Below are positions 8,354-17,431 of a stretch of 64,000 nucleotides of DNA, in pieces. How positions within the stretch are numbered: position 1 is the stretch's first letter; each line of letters starts with the position of its first letter. Under the pieces are notes generated by a model. The model was not told the DNA's origin. It made no database searches and saw only the letters and a program-made list of their open reading frames with translations. The position numbers and the translations under genes are program-made. The DNA is from Leifsonia sp. ALI-44-B (lineage in GTDB: Bacteria > Actinomycetota > Actinomycetes > Actinomycetales > Microbacteriaceae): assembly GCF_001984125.1 (NCBI RefSeq), contig NZ_MTQL01000006.1:1216423-1280422 (forward strand), in the 5' to 3' direction.

Positions 8354-9514
8354 TTACAGGGCGGCGAGCGCCTGCTTCACATCGGCGAGCAGATCGTCGA
8401 TGTCTTCGAGCCCGACCGAGAGCCGCACCACGTTCTCGGGCACGGCCAGCTCGGTGCCCTTGACCGACGCGTGCGTCATCTCGGACGGGTAGTTGACGAG
8501 CGATTCGACGCCACCGAGCGATTCGGCGAGCTGGAACACCGACGTGCTCTCGGCGAATTTTCGCGCCGCCGCCTCGCCGCCGCGCAGTCCCAGCGAGATC
8601 ATGCCGCCGAACGCGACCATCTGACTGGCGGCCAGCTCGTGGCCGGGGTGCGATTCGAGGCCGGGGTAGTACACGGTCTCGACGGCGTCGTGCGTCGACA
8701 GGTATTCGGCCAGGCGCTGCGCGTTCTCGGAGTGGCGCTGCATGCGCACCTGCAGGGTCTTGATGCCGCGCGTCGTCAGCCAGGCGTCGAGGGGGCCCGA
8801 CACGGCTCCCGCTGCGAACTGCAGGAAACCGATCTTCTCGGCCAGCTCGGCGTCGGCGAAGACGAGCGCCCCGCCCACGACATCCGAGTGACCGCCCAAG
8901 TATTTGGTGGTCGAGTGCACGACCACATCGGCGCCCAGCGAGATCGGCTGTTGCAGCGCCGGGGATGCGAACGTGTTGTCGACGACGACCGTGAGCCCGG
9001 CCTCGTGCCCGGCGTTGGCCAGGGCGCGGATGTCGGTGATCTTCATGAGCGGGTTGGAGGGCGTCTCGACCCACAGCACGCGCGTCGAATCGGCCCGGAT
9101 GGCGGCCGCCACGGCGTCGAGGTCGCTCAGGTCGACGACCGTGTGCTCGATGCCCCAGGCGCCGAAGACGCGCGCGATGAGACGATAGGTGCCGCCGTAC
9201 GCGTCGTTGCCCAGCACGACATGGTCGCCGGGTTTCAGGATGCCGCGCAGCAGCGCATCTTCGGCCGCGAGGCCCGAGGCGAACGACAGGGCGCGCACGC
9301 CACCCTCGAGTGCCGCCAGCTGCTCTTCGAGGCCCGTGCGCGTGGGGTTGCCGCCACGGCTGTACTCGTAGCCGCCGCGCAGCCCGCCGATGCCGTCTTG
9401 CACGAACGTGGAGGTGAGGTAGAGCGGAGGGATGACGGCGCCCGTGGTGGGGTCGAAGTCTTGCCCGGCGTGGATGGCGCGCGTGGCGAAACCGCGGTCG
9501 TCGTGTGAAGTCAT
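8354..9514 (-). CDS. Cystathionine gamma-synthase / gamma-lyase
   Basis: 386 aa PLP enzyme of the Cys/Met metabolism family. The PLP lysine is K204 in HSTTKYLGGHSD; YEYSRGGNPTRTGLE at about 49-63 and FASGLAAEDALL at about 78-89 are family hallmarks. In actinobacteria such genes are annotated either as MetB (cystathionine synthesis) or as gamma-lyase (cystathionine to cysteine). Because it lies 26 bp downstream of cystathionine beta-synthase, the reverse transsulfuration role (lyase) is somewhat favoured. The two cannot be separated from sequence alone. Confidence 0.93.
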   Translation of the reverse strand: MTSHDDRGFATRAIHAGQDFDPTTGAVIPPLYLTSTFVQDGIGGLRGGYEYSRGGNPTRTGLEEQLAALEGGVRALSFASGLAAEDALLRGILKPGDHVVLGNDAYGGTYRLIARVFGAWGIEHTVVDLSDLDAVAAAIRADSTRVLWVETPSNPLMKITDIRALANAGHEAGLTVVVDNTFASPALQQPISLGADVVVHSTTKYLGGHSDVVGGALVFADAELAEKIGFLQFAAGAVSGPLDAWLTTRGIKTLQVRMQRHSENAQRLAEYLSTHDAVETVYYPGLESHPGHELAASQMVAFGGMISLGLRGGEAAARKFAESTSVFQLAESLGGVESLVNYPSEMTHASVKGTELAVPENVVRLSVGLEDIDDLLADVKQALAAL

Positions 9515-9540
9515 GGTGTTCTCCTCGAAATCAGTGTGCG

Positions 9541-10905
9541 CTACTCGCTGAGAAACGCGAGCAGGTCGTGACGGGTGATGACGGCGGCGGGTTTGCCGTC
9601 GGCGCTCACGAGGAGCGCGTCGGAATCTTTCAGGGCGGCGCGGGCGGCGGCGAACGACTCGTTCACGCCGATGAGCGGCAGGGCCGATCCCACGACCGAT
9701 CCCACCGAGTCGGTCATCTGCGCGTCGCCGGCGAAGACCTTCTCGAGCAGTTCGGCCTCGGACAGCGCGCCCACGACCTCGCCCATGACGACGGGCGGTT
9801 CGGCGCTCAGCACGGGCAGCTGCGAGATGCCGTACTCGGCCATGATCTGGATGGCGTCGCGCACCGTGTCGCTGGGGTGCGCGTGCACGAGCGCGGGCAG
9901 GTCGCCCGTCTTGGCGCGCACGACGTCGCCCACCGTGCGCTCGTCGGCCACATCGCTGAACCCGTAGGACTGCAACCACTTGTCGTTGAAGATCTTGCCG
10001 ATGTAGCCGCGACCCGAGTCGGGCAGCAGCACGACCACGACGGCGGATGCGGGCAGGTCGCGGGCGGCCTCGAGGGCGGCGACGACGGCCATACCGCTCG
10101 ATCCGCCGACGAGCAGACCCTCCTCGCGGGCGAGGCGGCGCGTCATGGCGAACGACTGAGCGTCGCTCACGGCGATGACGCGGTCGACCACGGTGGGGTC
10201 GTAGGCGGCGGGCCAGAAGTCCTCGCCGACGCCCTCGACCAGGTAGGGGCGCCCGGTGCCGCCAGAGTAGACGGAACCCTCGGGGTCGGCGCCGATGATC
10301 TCGACGTCGGTGCCGGCGACCTCGCGCAGGTAACGGCCGGTGCCCGAGATGGTGCCGCCGGTGCCGACGCCCGCGACGAAGTGGGTGACGCGGCCATCCG
10401 TGTCTCGCCAGATCTCGGGGCCCGTCGACTCGTAGTGGCTGAGCGGGCCGTTGGGGTTGGCGTACTGGTTGGGCTTGAAGGCGCCGGGGATCTCGCGGGC
10501 CAGGCGGTCGGAGACGCTGTAGTAGGAGTCGGGGTCGTCGGGCGCCACCGAGGTGGGCGTGACGATGACCTCGGCGCCGTAGGCCTTGAGCACGTTGCGC
10601 TTGTCTTCGCCGACCTTGTCGGGGCACACGAAAACGCATTTGTAGCCGCGCTGCTGGGCGACGAGGGCCAGGCCCACGCCCGTGTTGCCGCTCGTGGGCT
10701 CGACGATGGTGCCGCCCGGTTTCAGCAGGCCGTCGCGTTCGGCGGCATCGATGATGCGCGTCGCGATGCGGTCCTTGGCCGAACCGCCGGGGTTCACGTA
10801 TTCGATTTTGGCGAGCACGGTGGCGGCGATGCCCTCGGTGACCTTGTTCAGTTTGACCAGGGGGGTGTTGCCCACCAGGCCCAGGACGGTTTCTGCGTAC
10901 TTCAC
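9541..10905 (-). CDS. cbs: Cystathionine beta-synthase
   Basis: About 454 aa. Condenses serine with homocysteine to cystathionine. The N-terminal PLP domain carries K44 in NPGGSAKDR, the phosphate-binding SGNTGVGLA (about 73-81) and GTGGTISGTG (about 182-191). The C-terminus (about 335-454) is a CBS pair. The start chosen is the GTG at 10903-10905 behind GAGGACA, giving the family start VKYAETVLGLVGNTP; an in-frame ATG at 10956 would add 17 residues. Forms a two-gene transsulfuration operon with the next gene. Divergent from mntH. Confidence 0.95.
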   Translation of the reverse strand: MKYAETVLGLVGNTPLVKLNKVTEGIAATVLAKIEYVNPGGSAKDRIATRIIDAAERDGLLKPGGTIVEPTSGNTGVGLALVAQQRGYKCVFVCPDKVGEDKRNVLKAYGAEVIVTPTSVAPDDPDSYYSVSDRLAREIPGAFKPNQYANPNGPLSHYESTGPEIWRDTDGRVTHFVAGVGTGGTISGTGRYLREVAGTDVEIIGADPEGSVYSGGTGRPYLVEGVGEDFWPAAYDPTVVDRVIAVSDAQSFAMTRRLAREEGLLVGGSSGMAVVAALEAARDLPASAVVVVLLPDSGRGYIGKIFNDKWLQSYGFSDVADERTVGDVVRAKTGDLPALVHAHPSDTVRDAIQIMAEYGISQLPVLSAEPPVVMGEVVGALSEAELLEKVFAGDAQMTDSVGSVVGSALPLIGVNESFAAARAALKDSDALLVSADGKPAAVITRHDLLAFLSE

Positions 10906-11028
10906 GTCTGTCCTCACGATGTCGACGGGCCCGTTGTTCGGCGCCCGGTGATCCATCGAGCCTAACCGCTTCTACCCGGTTGTTACGGGCCGCGCCATCC
11001 CTTGCGCCGTCTGGGCCACCGCCGTAAT

Positions 11029-11044
11029 GTTCGTATAGCCGAAC
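11029..11044 (+). promoter_or_regulatory. Inverted repeat in the cbs-mntH divergent region
   Basis: GTTCG-tatagc-CGAAC, 43 bp before the mntH GTG. The position and symmetry suit a metal-responsive repressor such as an MntR/DtxR-family protein, but no regulator is encoded nearby and the assignment is inference. Confidence 0.35.
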
Positions 11045-11086
11045 TTTTACTTCCGTCACTACGTACGACACGACGAAAAGGATGCC

Positions 11087-12358
11087 GTGAGCCCGAGCAC
11101 CCCCGCCACCCCGGTCTCGTCCACCCCGCGCCGAGCGCCCGACGTCGTGGGCCGGCGCATCCTGCCGCTGCTCGGCCCTGCGCTCGTCGCGGGTGTCGCC
11201 TACCTCGACCCGGGCAACGTCGCCAGCAACATGACGGCGGGCGCGCTCTTCGGCTACCTGCTCGTGTGGGTCGTGCTGCTGGCCAACACGATGGCGTGGC
11301 TCATCCAATACCTGTCGGCCAAACTCGGCATCGTCACGGGCAAGAGCCTGCCCGAGATCTTGGGTGAGCGCATGAAGCGGCCCTGGGCGCGCCGGGCGTA
11401 CTGGGCGCAGGCCGAGCTCATCGCCATGGCCACCGACCTGGCCGAGGTCATCGGCGGGGCCATCGCGCTCAACCTGCTCTTCGGCCTCCCCCTCCTCTGG
11501 GGCGGCGTGATCACGGGCGCGGTGTCGCTCGTCGTGCTCGCCATCTCGCAGCGACGGGGCGCCCGGGCATTCGAGCGCGTCATCACATCGTTCCTCGCCA
11601 TCATCGTGGTCGGATTCTGTTTCAGCATCGTCATCAGCCCGCCGGATGTCGCGGCCACGCTCGCGGGCGTCGTGCCCCGTTTCGAGGGCACCTCGTCGGT
11701 GCTGCTCGCCGCCTCCATCCTGGGCGCCACGATCATGCCGCACGCCATCTATGCGCACTCGGCGCTCAGCCGCGACCGGTTCGGGCTCGTGCGGGCGGAG
11801 GCCCGGCGACGCCTGGTCTTGCGTGCCACCCGGGTCGATGTCACGATCGCCCTGGCCATCGCGGGCACCGTCAACCTCGTCATGCTGCTCGTCGCCGCGT
11901 CCACGCTGCAGGGGGTCGAAGGCACCGACACGTTGCAGGGCGCCCACGACGCCATCGGCGATGCGATCGGGCCGGTCGCCGCCACCCTGTTCGCGGTCGG
12001 CCTGCTCGCGTCGGGGCTCGCGTCGTCGTCGGTGGGCGCCTATGCCGGTTCAGAGATCATGGGCGGTTTGCTGCGCATCCGCGTGCCCCTGCTCTGGCGG
12101 CGCGTGATCACGCTCATCCCGGCGCTGCTCGTGCTGGGCTCCGGCATCGATCCCACGTGGGCGCTCGTGCTGAGCCAGGTGTTGCTGAGCTTCGGCATCC
12201 CGTTCGCGCTCATCCCGCTCGTCGCCCTGACCGCGAAGCGCGAGGTGATGGGGGATGACGTCAACCGCCGTTTCACGACCGTGCTCGCGGTCGCGGCCGC
12301 CGTCTTCCTCGTGGTCTTGAACGTCGCTCTCATCGCGCTCACCGTGACGGGCGCGTAA
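11087..12358 (+). CDS. mntH: Nramp divalent metal (Mn2+/Fe2+) transporter
   Basis: 423 aa integral membrane proton-coupled metal importer with about 11 hydrophobic segments. Both signature metal sites are present: DPGN in TM1 (residues 41-44) and MPH in TM6 (residues 217-219, followed by AIYAHSALSRDRFG). GTG start. It is divergent from cbs across a 180-bp region that contains an inverted repeat. It stands alone and is followed by the unrelated DUF3105 gene. Confidence 0.95.
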   Translation: MSPSTPATPVSSTPRRAPDVVGRRILPLLGPALVAGVAYLDPGNVASNMTAGALFGYLLVWVVLLANTMAWLIQYLSAKLGIVTGKSLPEILGERMKRPWARRAYWAQAELIAMATDLAEVIGGAIALNLLFGLPLLWGGVITGAVSLVVLAISQRRGARAFERVITSFLAIIVVGFCFSIVISPPDVAATLAGVVPRFEGTSSVLLAASILGATIMPHAIYAHSALSRDRFGLVRAEARRRLVLRATRVDVTIALAIAGTVNLVMLLVAASTLQGVEGTDTLQGAHDAIGDAIGPVAATLFAVGLLASGLASSSVGAYAGSEIMGGLLRIRVPLLWRRVITLIPALLVLGSGIDPTWALVLSQVLLSFGIPFALIPLVALTAKREVMGDDVNRRFTTVLAVAAAVFLVVLNVALIALTVTGA

Positions 12359-12499
12359 CACCGGGCCGCCGACACGCCGCGTTTCGGGGCTAAACGGTTA
12401 CATTTGGCTGAGAATTATCTGCGGAAGAGCGACTCGGGGAAGAGCTGTCCGCTGCCTCAGGTTTGACTTGATGCAATCGCATAGATCCGAGAGGCCCCC

Positions 12500-13213
12500 G
12501 TGACCCCCCAGAACCCCCCGACCGGCCCGTCCGGTGCCGGCCGCCCGAGCGGCAACCCCCAGAAGCAGCAGACCGTCAAGCAGCAGCGCGCCCAGCAGCG
12601 CGAGGCCAAGGTCGAGGCGTTCAAGAAAGAGCGGGCCCGCAAAGCGCGCAACAAGAAGATCGGCATCGTGTCGGCCATCGTCGGCGGCGTCGCGATCATC
12701 GCACTCGTGGTGGTCGCCGTCTCGACCACCATCCCCCGTTTCGCCACCTACGCGGGCGGCGGCAAGGGTGACACCAGCATCGAGGGCCTCGAAACCTTCA
12801 CCAACACCAACAACCACACCGAGGACACGGTCGACTACGCGCAGACTCCCCCGGCCGGCGGCGACCACAACGCCATCTGGCTGAACTGCGGCATCTACAC
12901 CGAGCCCGTCCCCAACGAGAACGCCGTGCACGTGCTCGAACACGGCGCCATCTGGGTGACCTACGACCCCTCGATGTCGGACGAAGACCTCGCGACGCTC
13001 AAGTCGAAGCTGCCGGCATCCTATGTTCTGCTGTCGCCCTTCGAGGGCCTCGACAGCGAGTTCGTGCTGAGCGCCTGGGATGCCCAGTTGAAGCTCGACG
13101 ACGTGAACGACGAGCGCATCGCCGACTTCTTCACCGGCTACTGGAAGGGCGGCACCGCTCCCGAGATCGGCGCCCCGTGCTCCGGCGGGATCGACGCCCC
13201 CGGCAAGGTCTGA
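12500..13213 (+). CDS. DUF3105 membrane-anchored protein
   Basis: 237 aa. A basic, Gln/Lys-rich cytoplasmic N-terminus (about 1-50) leads into one transmembrane helix (about 52-76, IVSAIVGGVAIIALVVVAVS) and an extracytoplasmic DUF3105 domain with PPAGGDHNAIWLNCGIY and HVLEHGAIWVTYDP. Conserved histidines and a cysteine suggest metal or redox chemistry, which is unproven for the family. Its stop overlaps the next start (TGATGA), so it forms a coupled pair with the DUF305 gene, an arrangement common in actinobacteria. Confidence 0.88.
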   Translation: MTPQNPPTGPSGAGRPSGNPQKQQTVKQQRAQQREAKVEAFKKERARKARNKKIGIVSAIVGGVAIIALVVVAVSTTIPRFATYAGGGKGDTSIEGLETFTNTNNHTEDTVDYAQTPPAGGDHNAIWLNCGIYTEPVPNENAVHVLEHGAIWVTYDPSMSDEDLATLKSKLPASYVLLSPFEGLDSEFVLSAWDAQLKLDDVNDERIADFFTGYWKGGTAPEIGAPCSGGIDAPGKV

Positions 13214-13935
13214 TGACCGACACCGAGCCGACCGACGCCGAACTCGAAGCCTTCGAGGCCGCGCAACGTGGCCCGAAACCACGACTCCCCCGCTGGATGC
13301 TCGTGGTGGCCAGCATCCTGGTCATCGTCGTCGTGGGACTCGTGGCCTTCTCGGTCGGCCGCCTCTCGACCCTCGCCGACCCGACGCCCACGCAGAACTC
13401 GGCCGAGGCCGGCTTCTCGCGCGATATGCAGCTGCACCACGATCAGGGTGTCGAACTGGCGTTCCTGATTCGCGACCGCTCGACGTCCGACGACATCCGC
13501 ACCCTCGCTTACGACATCGCCTTCACGCAGGCCAATCAGTCGGGCCAGATGCTCGGATGGTTACAGAGCTGGGGTCTTCCGGCCGCCGCCAGCGAACCCT
13601 CCATGACGTGGATGACGCGCCCCACGCTCGAGGGAGCCAGCCACGCGCACGGCGGCACCTCGACCGATGCGGCGGCGCACGAACCCGGCGCCCCCATGCC
13701 CGGCCTCGCCACACCCGCGCAGATTCAGCAACTCACCGACGCGACGGGCACCGACGCCGAGAAGATCTTCCTCACGCTCATGATCGCGCACCACAAGGGC
13801 GCCATCGAGATGGCTGACGCTGTGCTCGAGCGCAGCACCAACACCGTGGTCACGAAGTTCGCCCGCGGCGTCGTCAACTCTCAAGAGTCCGAGATCGGGC
13901 TCATGGAGGATCTCCTCGCCAAGCGCGGCGGCTGA
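13213..13935 (+). CDS. DUF305 membrane-anchored protein
   Basis: 240 aa, with one N-terminal transmembrane helix (about 29-50) and an extracytoplasmic DUF305 domain of ferritin-like helical type. The paired motifs MQLHHDQGVELA (about 72-83) and MIAHHKGAIEMAD (about 193-205) carry the His/Glu residues that define the family, for which copper or other metal binding has been proposed. The start overlaps the DUF3105 stop by one base. A His/Ala/Gly-rich linker lies near 143-165. Confidence 0.88.
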   Translation: MTDTEPTDAELEAFEAAQRGPKPRLPRWMLVVASILVIVVVGLVAFSVGRLSTLADPTPTQNSAEAGFSRDMQLHHDQGVELAFLIRDRSTSDDIRTLAYDIAFTQANQSGQMLGWLQSWGLPAAASEPSMTWMTRPTLEGASHAHGGTSTDAAAHEPGAPMPGLATPAQIQQLTDATGTDAEKIFLTLMIAHHKGAIEMADAVLERSTNTVVTKFARGVVNSQESEIGLMEDLLAKRGG

Positions 13936-14023
13936 GGCTTCTCGCGGAAGGAACGCGTGCGCTCTCCGGCAGGCCGGACTCTGCGCCCGCGGGCTCTCTC
14001 CCCGCCGACTGCCTGCTCGCGGC

Positions 14024-14472
14024 CTATTCGGGCGGGGTGGCGTCGGGGTATTTGGCGGCGATAGCGTCCCAGCCGCCGGCCTGCGCGATCGGGTCCATCC
14101 AGGTGATCTCCCAGTTGTGGCCGTCGGCGTCGGCGAAGGCGCGCGAGCGCATCCAGCCGTAGTCCTGCGACTGGCCCTCGGTGGCACCGGCCGCAACGGC
14201 TTTGTCGACGATGGTGTCGATCTCCGAGGCGTCGTCCACACCGAGCGCGTTGATGACGGAGGACGTCTCACTCGGGTCGGTGATGGGCTTGGACATGAAC
14301 CGCGCCCACATGCCGTGCGTGAGCAACATGATGTAGATGCTGTCGCTCAGCTTGACGGCGGCGGCGTTCTCGTCGGTGAAGTTCGGGTCGAGCTCGAAGC
14401 CGGCGGCGGTCCAGAACTCGGTCGGCGGGTGAGGTCACTCACGGGCAGATTGATGAAGACGTTCGACAACAT
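14024..14472 (-). pseudogene. Frameshifted VOC/glyoxalase-family gene
   Basis: The C-terminal 101 codons (from 14329 down) read as a VOC-family protein (GMWARFMSKP ... SRAFADADGHNWEITWMDP). Upstream, a second frame gives the family N-terminus MLSNVFINLPVSDLTR from the ATG at 14470-14472, and EFWTAAGFELDPNFTDENAA in the downstream frame. The two frames join only if one base is restored near 14421-14426, between LTR and TEFW. This is either a genuine single-base deletion or a sequencing error; everything else looks intact. Function when whole would be a small metal-binding dioxygenase/glyoxalase-like enzyme. Confidence 0.8.
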
Positions 14473-14574
14473 TCGTGCCTCTCTGCGGCGCGAGTCTCGC
14501 GCGCAGCACCAGCATCCTCGCGCGGTACGACCTTCGTCAAGAAACGCATCCGTTTTGCGGCGCGTCGGCGCTCG

Positions 14575-14602
14575 GCGCTGGGCGCTGAGCGCTGGGCGCT
14601 CG
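14575..14602. repeat. 14-bp imperfect tandem repeat after the sortase gene
   Basis: GCGCTGGGCGCTGA is followed directly by GCGCTGGGCGCTCG. It is built from AGCGCT/GGCGCT units that can fold on themselves, so it may serve as the sortase terminator. Confidence 0.6.
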
Positions 14603-14621
14603 GCTCGCCAGTGTGGGGTGA

Positions 14622-15296
14622 CTACTTCGGGGTCACGCGGTCGAGCACGCCGTAGACGATGATGCGCTCGGCAGTTGAGCGCAGCGGGTTGCAGGCCACG
14701 AACGTGATCGTGCCCGTCGTCGCGGGCGTCTCGGATCGCGGCGTCGGCCAGGTGACGTCGATTGCGCTAGCCGAGACGTACTCGAGCGAGCGGAACTTAT
14801 AGACGATGTTGCTCGTGGCGGTTTCGACCAGGATCTCGTCGCCGACGACGAGCTCGTTGATGCGCAGCAGGGGTGCGTGGTGCGAGGTGCGGTGCCCGGC
14901 CAGCGCGAAGTTGCCGACCTCGCCAGCAGCCGCGGTGCCCGGGAAATGACCAATGCGCGTGTTCAAGACGCTGCGCTCGCTGACGCCCTCGCCGATCTCC
15001 TGGGCGTAGTCGCCGCCGAGGCGCGGAATGCGCAGGATGCCGATCGACCCGTTGCCGATCGCGGCGGAGCGCAGGGGGCCCGCGGCAACCGTGCGGGAGT
15101 CGAACGCGGCCGATTCGGCCGCCGCGGTGCCCGGGTCAACTGACTGGGGGGCAGCCGATTCGGCGGCCGTGGAGCTGACAGCGGAGGTTTCGACGGCGCC
15201 GACCGGAGCGGCCACGGTGAGCGGCACGACGGCTGCGGTCACGGCGAGCATGCCCAAGGCAAGCGCCGCACGCGCGGAACGGTGTGTGGCAGGCAT
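14622..15296 (-). CDS. Sortase, class E-like
   Basis: 224 aa. A transpeptidase that cleaves LxxTG-type signals and links secreted proteins to the cell wall. The N-terminal signal/anchor is at about 7-34, then a low-complexity Ala/Ser linker and the sortase domain from about 82. The catalytic triad is visible: H135 in LAGHRTSHH, C202 in TFVACNP and R211 in STAERIIVYG. The start follows GGGGGAG. Class E sortases usually recognise LAxTG, and the protein encoded at 24800-27439 ends in LAETG. No pilin genes are adjacent, so a housekeeping role is likely. Confidence 0.9.
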   Translation of the reverse strand: MPATHRSARAALALGMLAVTAAVVPLTVAAPVGAVETSAVSSTAAESAAPQSVDPGTAAAESAAFDSRTVAAGPLRSAAIGNGSIGILRIPRLGGDYAQEIGEGVSERSVLNTRIGHFPGTAAAGEVGNFALAGHRTSHHAPLLRINELVVGDEILVETATSNIVYKFRSLEYVSASAIDVTWPTPRSETPATTGTITFVACNPLRSTAERIIVYGVLDRVTPK

Positions 15297-15348
15297 CCGG
15301 TCGCTCCCCCTTTGTCGTCTCAAGTGTAGGCAGGGCGGCGGGGCCGCG

Positions 15349-17193
15349 TCACGACATTTGTTGGCGATAGAGCGACTCGTAGGTGCCGCCGGCCGCGATG
15401 AGTTCGGCGTGCGTGCCCTGCTCGACGATGTGGCCGCCGTCGAGCACGAAGATGACGTCGGCGTTCACGATGGTCGACAGGCGATGCGCGATCGACACGG
15501 TGGTGCGCCCGTGGGCGGCGGCGTCGAGGGCCGTCTGGACGACACGTTCCGAGATCGAGTCGAGCGCGCTCGTGGCCTCGTCGAGGATGAGCACCGCTGG
15601 ATCTTTCAGCAGCACGCGCGCGATGGCGATGCGCTGCTTCTCGCCGCCCGACAGGCGGTAGCCGCGCTCCCCCACGATGGTGTCGAACCTCTCGGGGAAA
15701 CGAGCGATCGTCTCATAGATGTTGGCCGCGCGCGTGGCCGCCTCGAGCTCTTCGAGCGTGGCATCCGGTTTGGCATAGCGCAGGTTGTCGGCGATGGAGG
15801 CGTGGAAGAGGTAGGTCTCCTGGCTGACGACGCCGATGCGCGACACGAGGGACTGCTGCGTGAGGTCGCGAACGTCCGTGTCACCGAAGAGGATGCGGCC
15901 ATCCGACGCCTCTTGGAAGCGCGGGATGAGATAGGAGATCGTCGTCTTGCCCGCCCCCGAGGGCCCCACGAACGCGGCGAACTGGCCGGGCTCGATGCTG
16001 AACGACACCCGGTCGAGCGTGGGCGCCGTCTCGGGCCCGGCGTCGGGGTAGCGGAACGTAACATCCTCGAACCGGATCGCGGGATGCTGCACCTGCAGTT
16101 CGACCGCCCCCGGTTTGTCGGCGATCGACGGCTTCAGGTCGAGGTATTCGAAGATGCGGGCGAACAGCGCACCTGAGGTCTGCAGGTCGAGCGCCACACG
16201 CATGAGTCCGATGAGCGGGAACAGCAGGCGCGACTGCACGGTCGTGAACGCCACGATGGCACCCGCCGTGATGTCGGTCGAACCGCCCGTGACGAGCCAT
16301 CCGGCAACCAGGTAAACGATGGCGGGGATGGAGGACAGGAAGATGCTCACGAGCGCGAAGAACCACTGCCCGCTCATGGCCTGCTGCACCTGCAAGCCGA
16401 TCTGCGTGCGGTTCTCGCGGTTGTAGCGGTCGACCTCGGCCTGCTGTCGGTTGAAGCTCTTGGCGAGCAGCACGCCCGACACGCTCAGCGCCTCTTGCGT
16501 GATGGCCGTCATATCGCTCAGCGATTCCTGCGTCTTGGTCGCGATGCGCGCGCGCACCTGGCCCACCCGACGCTGGGCGATGACGAGGAAGGGCATGAGC
16601 ACGAGCGCCACGATCGTGAGCTGCCAATTGATGATGAGCATGGCCACGAGCGCCGCGATCACGTTGACGGTGTTGCCGAGCACGCTTTGGATAGTGTTGG
16701 TGAGCACGCTCGCCACACCGCCCACATCGTTCTGCAGACGCGATTGGATGACGCCGGTCTTCGTGCGCGTGAAGAACCCGAGTTCCATGGACTGCAGTTT
16801 GGTGAAGAGCGTCACGCGCAGATCGCCCATGACGGTGTTGCCGACCGTGGCCGTGAGGTAGGTCTGCCAGACGCCCACGAGTGCCGCGACGATGTAGATC
16901 ACGATCATGAGGCCGACGATTTCGGCAAGCGCTGTCAGGTTGGGGCCGCCGTCGGGCGGGAAGAGCCCCACGTCGAAGGCCTGCTCGACGAGCAGCGGCG
17001 GGATGACTGTGAGGGCCGCGCCGACCAGCACGAGCGCGACCGTGAGCGTGATGCGGGTGCGGTGCGGGGCGAACAGCTCCATGATGCGGCGGAACAGATT
17101 CGGGATGCGCGGTGCCTCGGCGTTCGCGGCGCGCTGGGCTTCTTCGTCGGCCCCGCCGACACGCCTGCCGCCCGGGCCCCCACGCATACTCAT
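15349..17193 (-). CDS. ABC exporter, fused permease-ATPase
   Basis: 614 aa half-transporter. The six-helix membrane domain (about 45-340) is followed by an ATPase with Walker A GPSGAGKTT (about 425), signature LSGGEKQR and Walker B VLILDEATSALD. It probably works as a homodimer exporting lipid, peptide or drug; the substrate cannot be deduced. ATGs at 17193 and 17187 are both possible, the second having better spacing to GAGGGG. It is transcribed toward the sortase gene, 52 bp away. Confidence 0.93.
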   Translation of the reverse strand: MSMRGGPGGRRVGGADEEAQRAANAEAPRIPNLFRRIMELFAPHRTRITLTVALVLVGAALTVIPPLLVEQAFDVGLFPPDGGPNLTALAEIVGLMIVIYIVAALVGVWQTYLTATVGNTVMGDLRVTLFTKLQSMELGFFTRTKTGVIQSRLQNDVGGVASVLTNTIQSVLGNTVNVIAALVAMLIINWQLTIVALVLMPFLVIAQRRVGQVRARIATKTQESLSDMTAITQEALSVSGVLLAKSFNRQQAEVDRYNRENRTQIGLQVQQAMSGQWFFALVSIFLSSIPAIVYLVAGWLVTGGSTDITAGAIVAFTTVQSRLLFPLIGLMRVALDLQTSGALFARIFEYLDLKPSIADKPGAVELQVQHPAIRFEDVTFRYPDAGPETAPTLDRVSFSIEPGQFAAFVGPSGAGKTTISYLIPRFQEASDGRILFGDTDVRDLTQQSLVSRIGVVSQETYLFHASIADNLRYAKPDATLEELEAATRAANIYETIARFPERFDTIVGERGYRLSGGEKQRIAIARVLLKDPAVLILDEATSALDSISERVVQTALDAAAHGRTTVSIAHRLSTIVNADVIFVLDGGHIVEQGTHAELIAAGGTYESLYRQQMS

Positions 17194-17366
17194 CCCCTCA
17201 CCTTACGCCGCGAAAACGCCGGTCCCGTGCGGCCGGCGGGCCCTCGCGACAGGCACCGGTGCACGCTATAAGAGGGCTCGTGCGGGCCGCGCTGCGCGAC
17301 GCATCGCGAGGCACGCTGTGAGCCACATTGCGAGACTCATCATGAGCGCTGCGACACGGAAACGGC

Positions 17367-17411
17367 GAACCGCCCCGAGCGTGTGCCTGAGGCATCCGTT
17401 CGGGGCGGTTC
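17367..17411 (-). terminator. Hairpin at the end of the sugar-transport operon
   Basis: GAACCGCCCCGA and TCGGGGCGGTTC form a perfect 12-bp stem with a 21-nt loop, 20 bp beyond the stop of the last permease gene on the minus strand. The remaining gene-free stretch 17194-17366 shows no gene. Confidence 0.65.
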
Positions 17412-17431
17412 GTGACGAAGGAAGGTTCGGG

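Noticed and set aside
9505..10965. 486-codon plus-strand open frame opposite cbs
   Set aside because: Antisense shadow of a strongly conserved enzyme gene.
11029..11044. Mn2+ (yybP-ykoY) riboswitch upstream of mntH
   Set aside because: None of the conserved yybP-ykoY bases were seen; only a simple inverted repeat is present.
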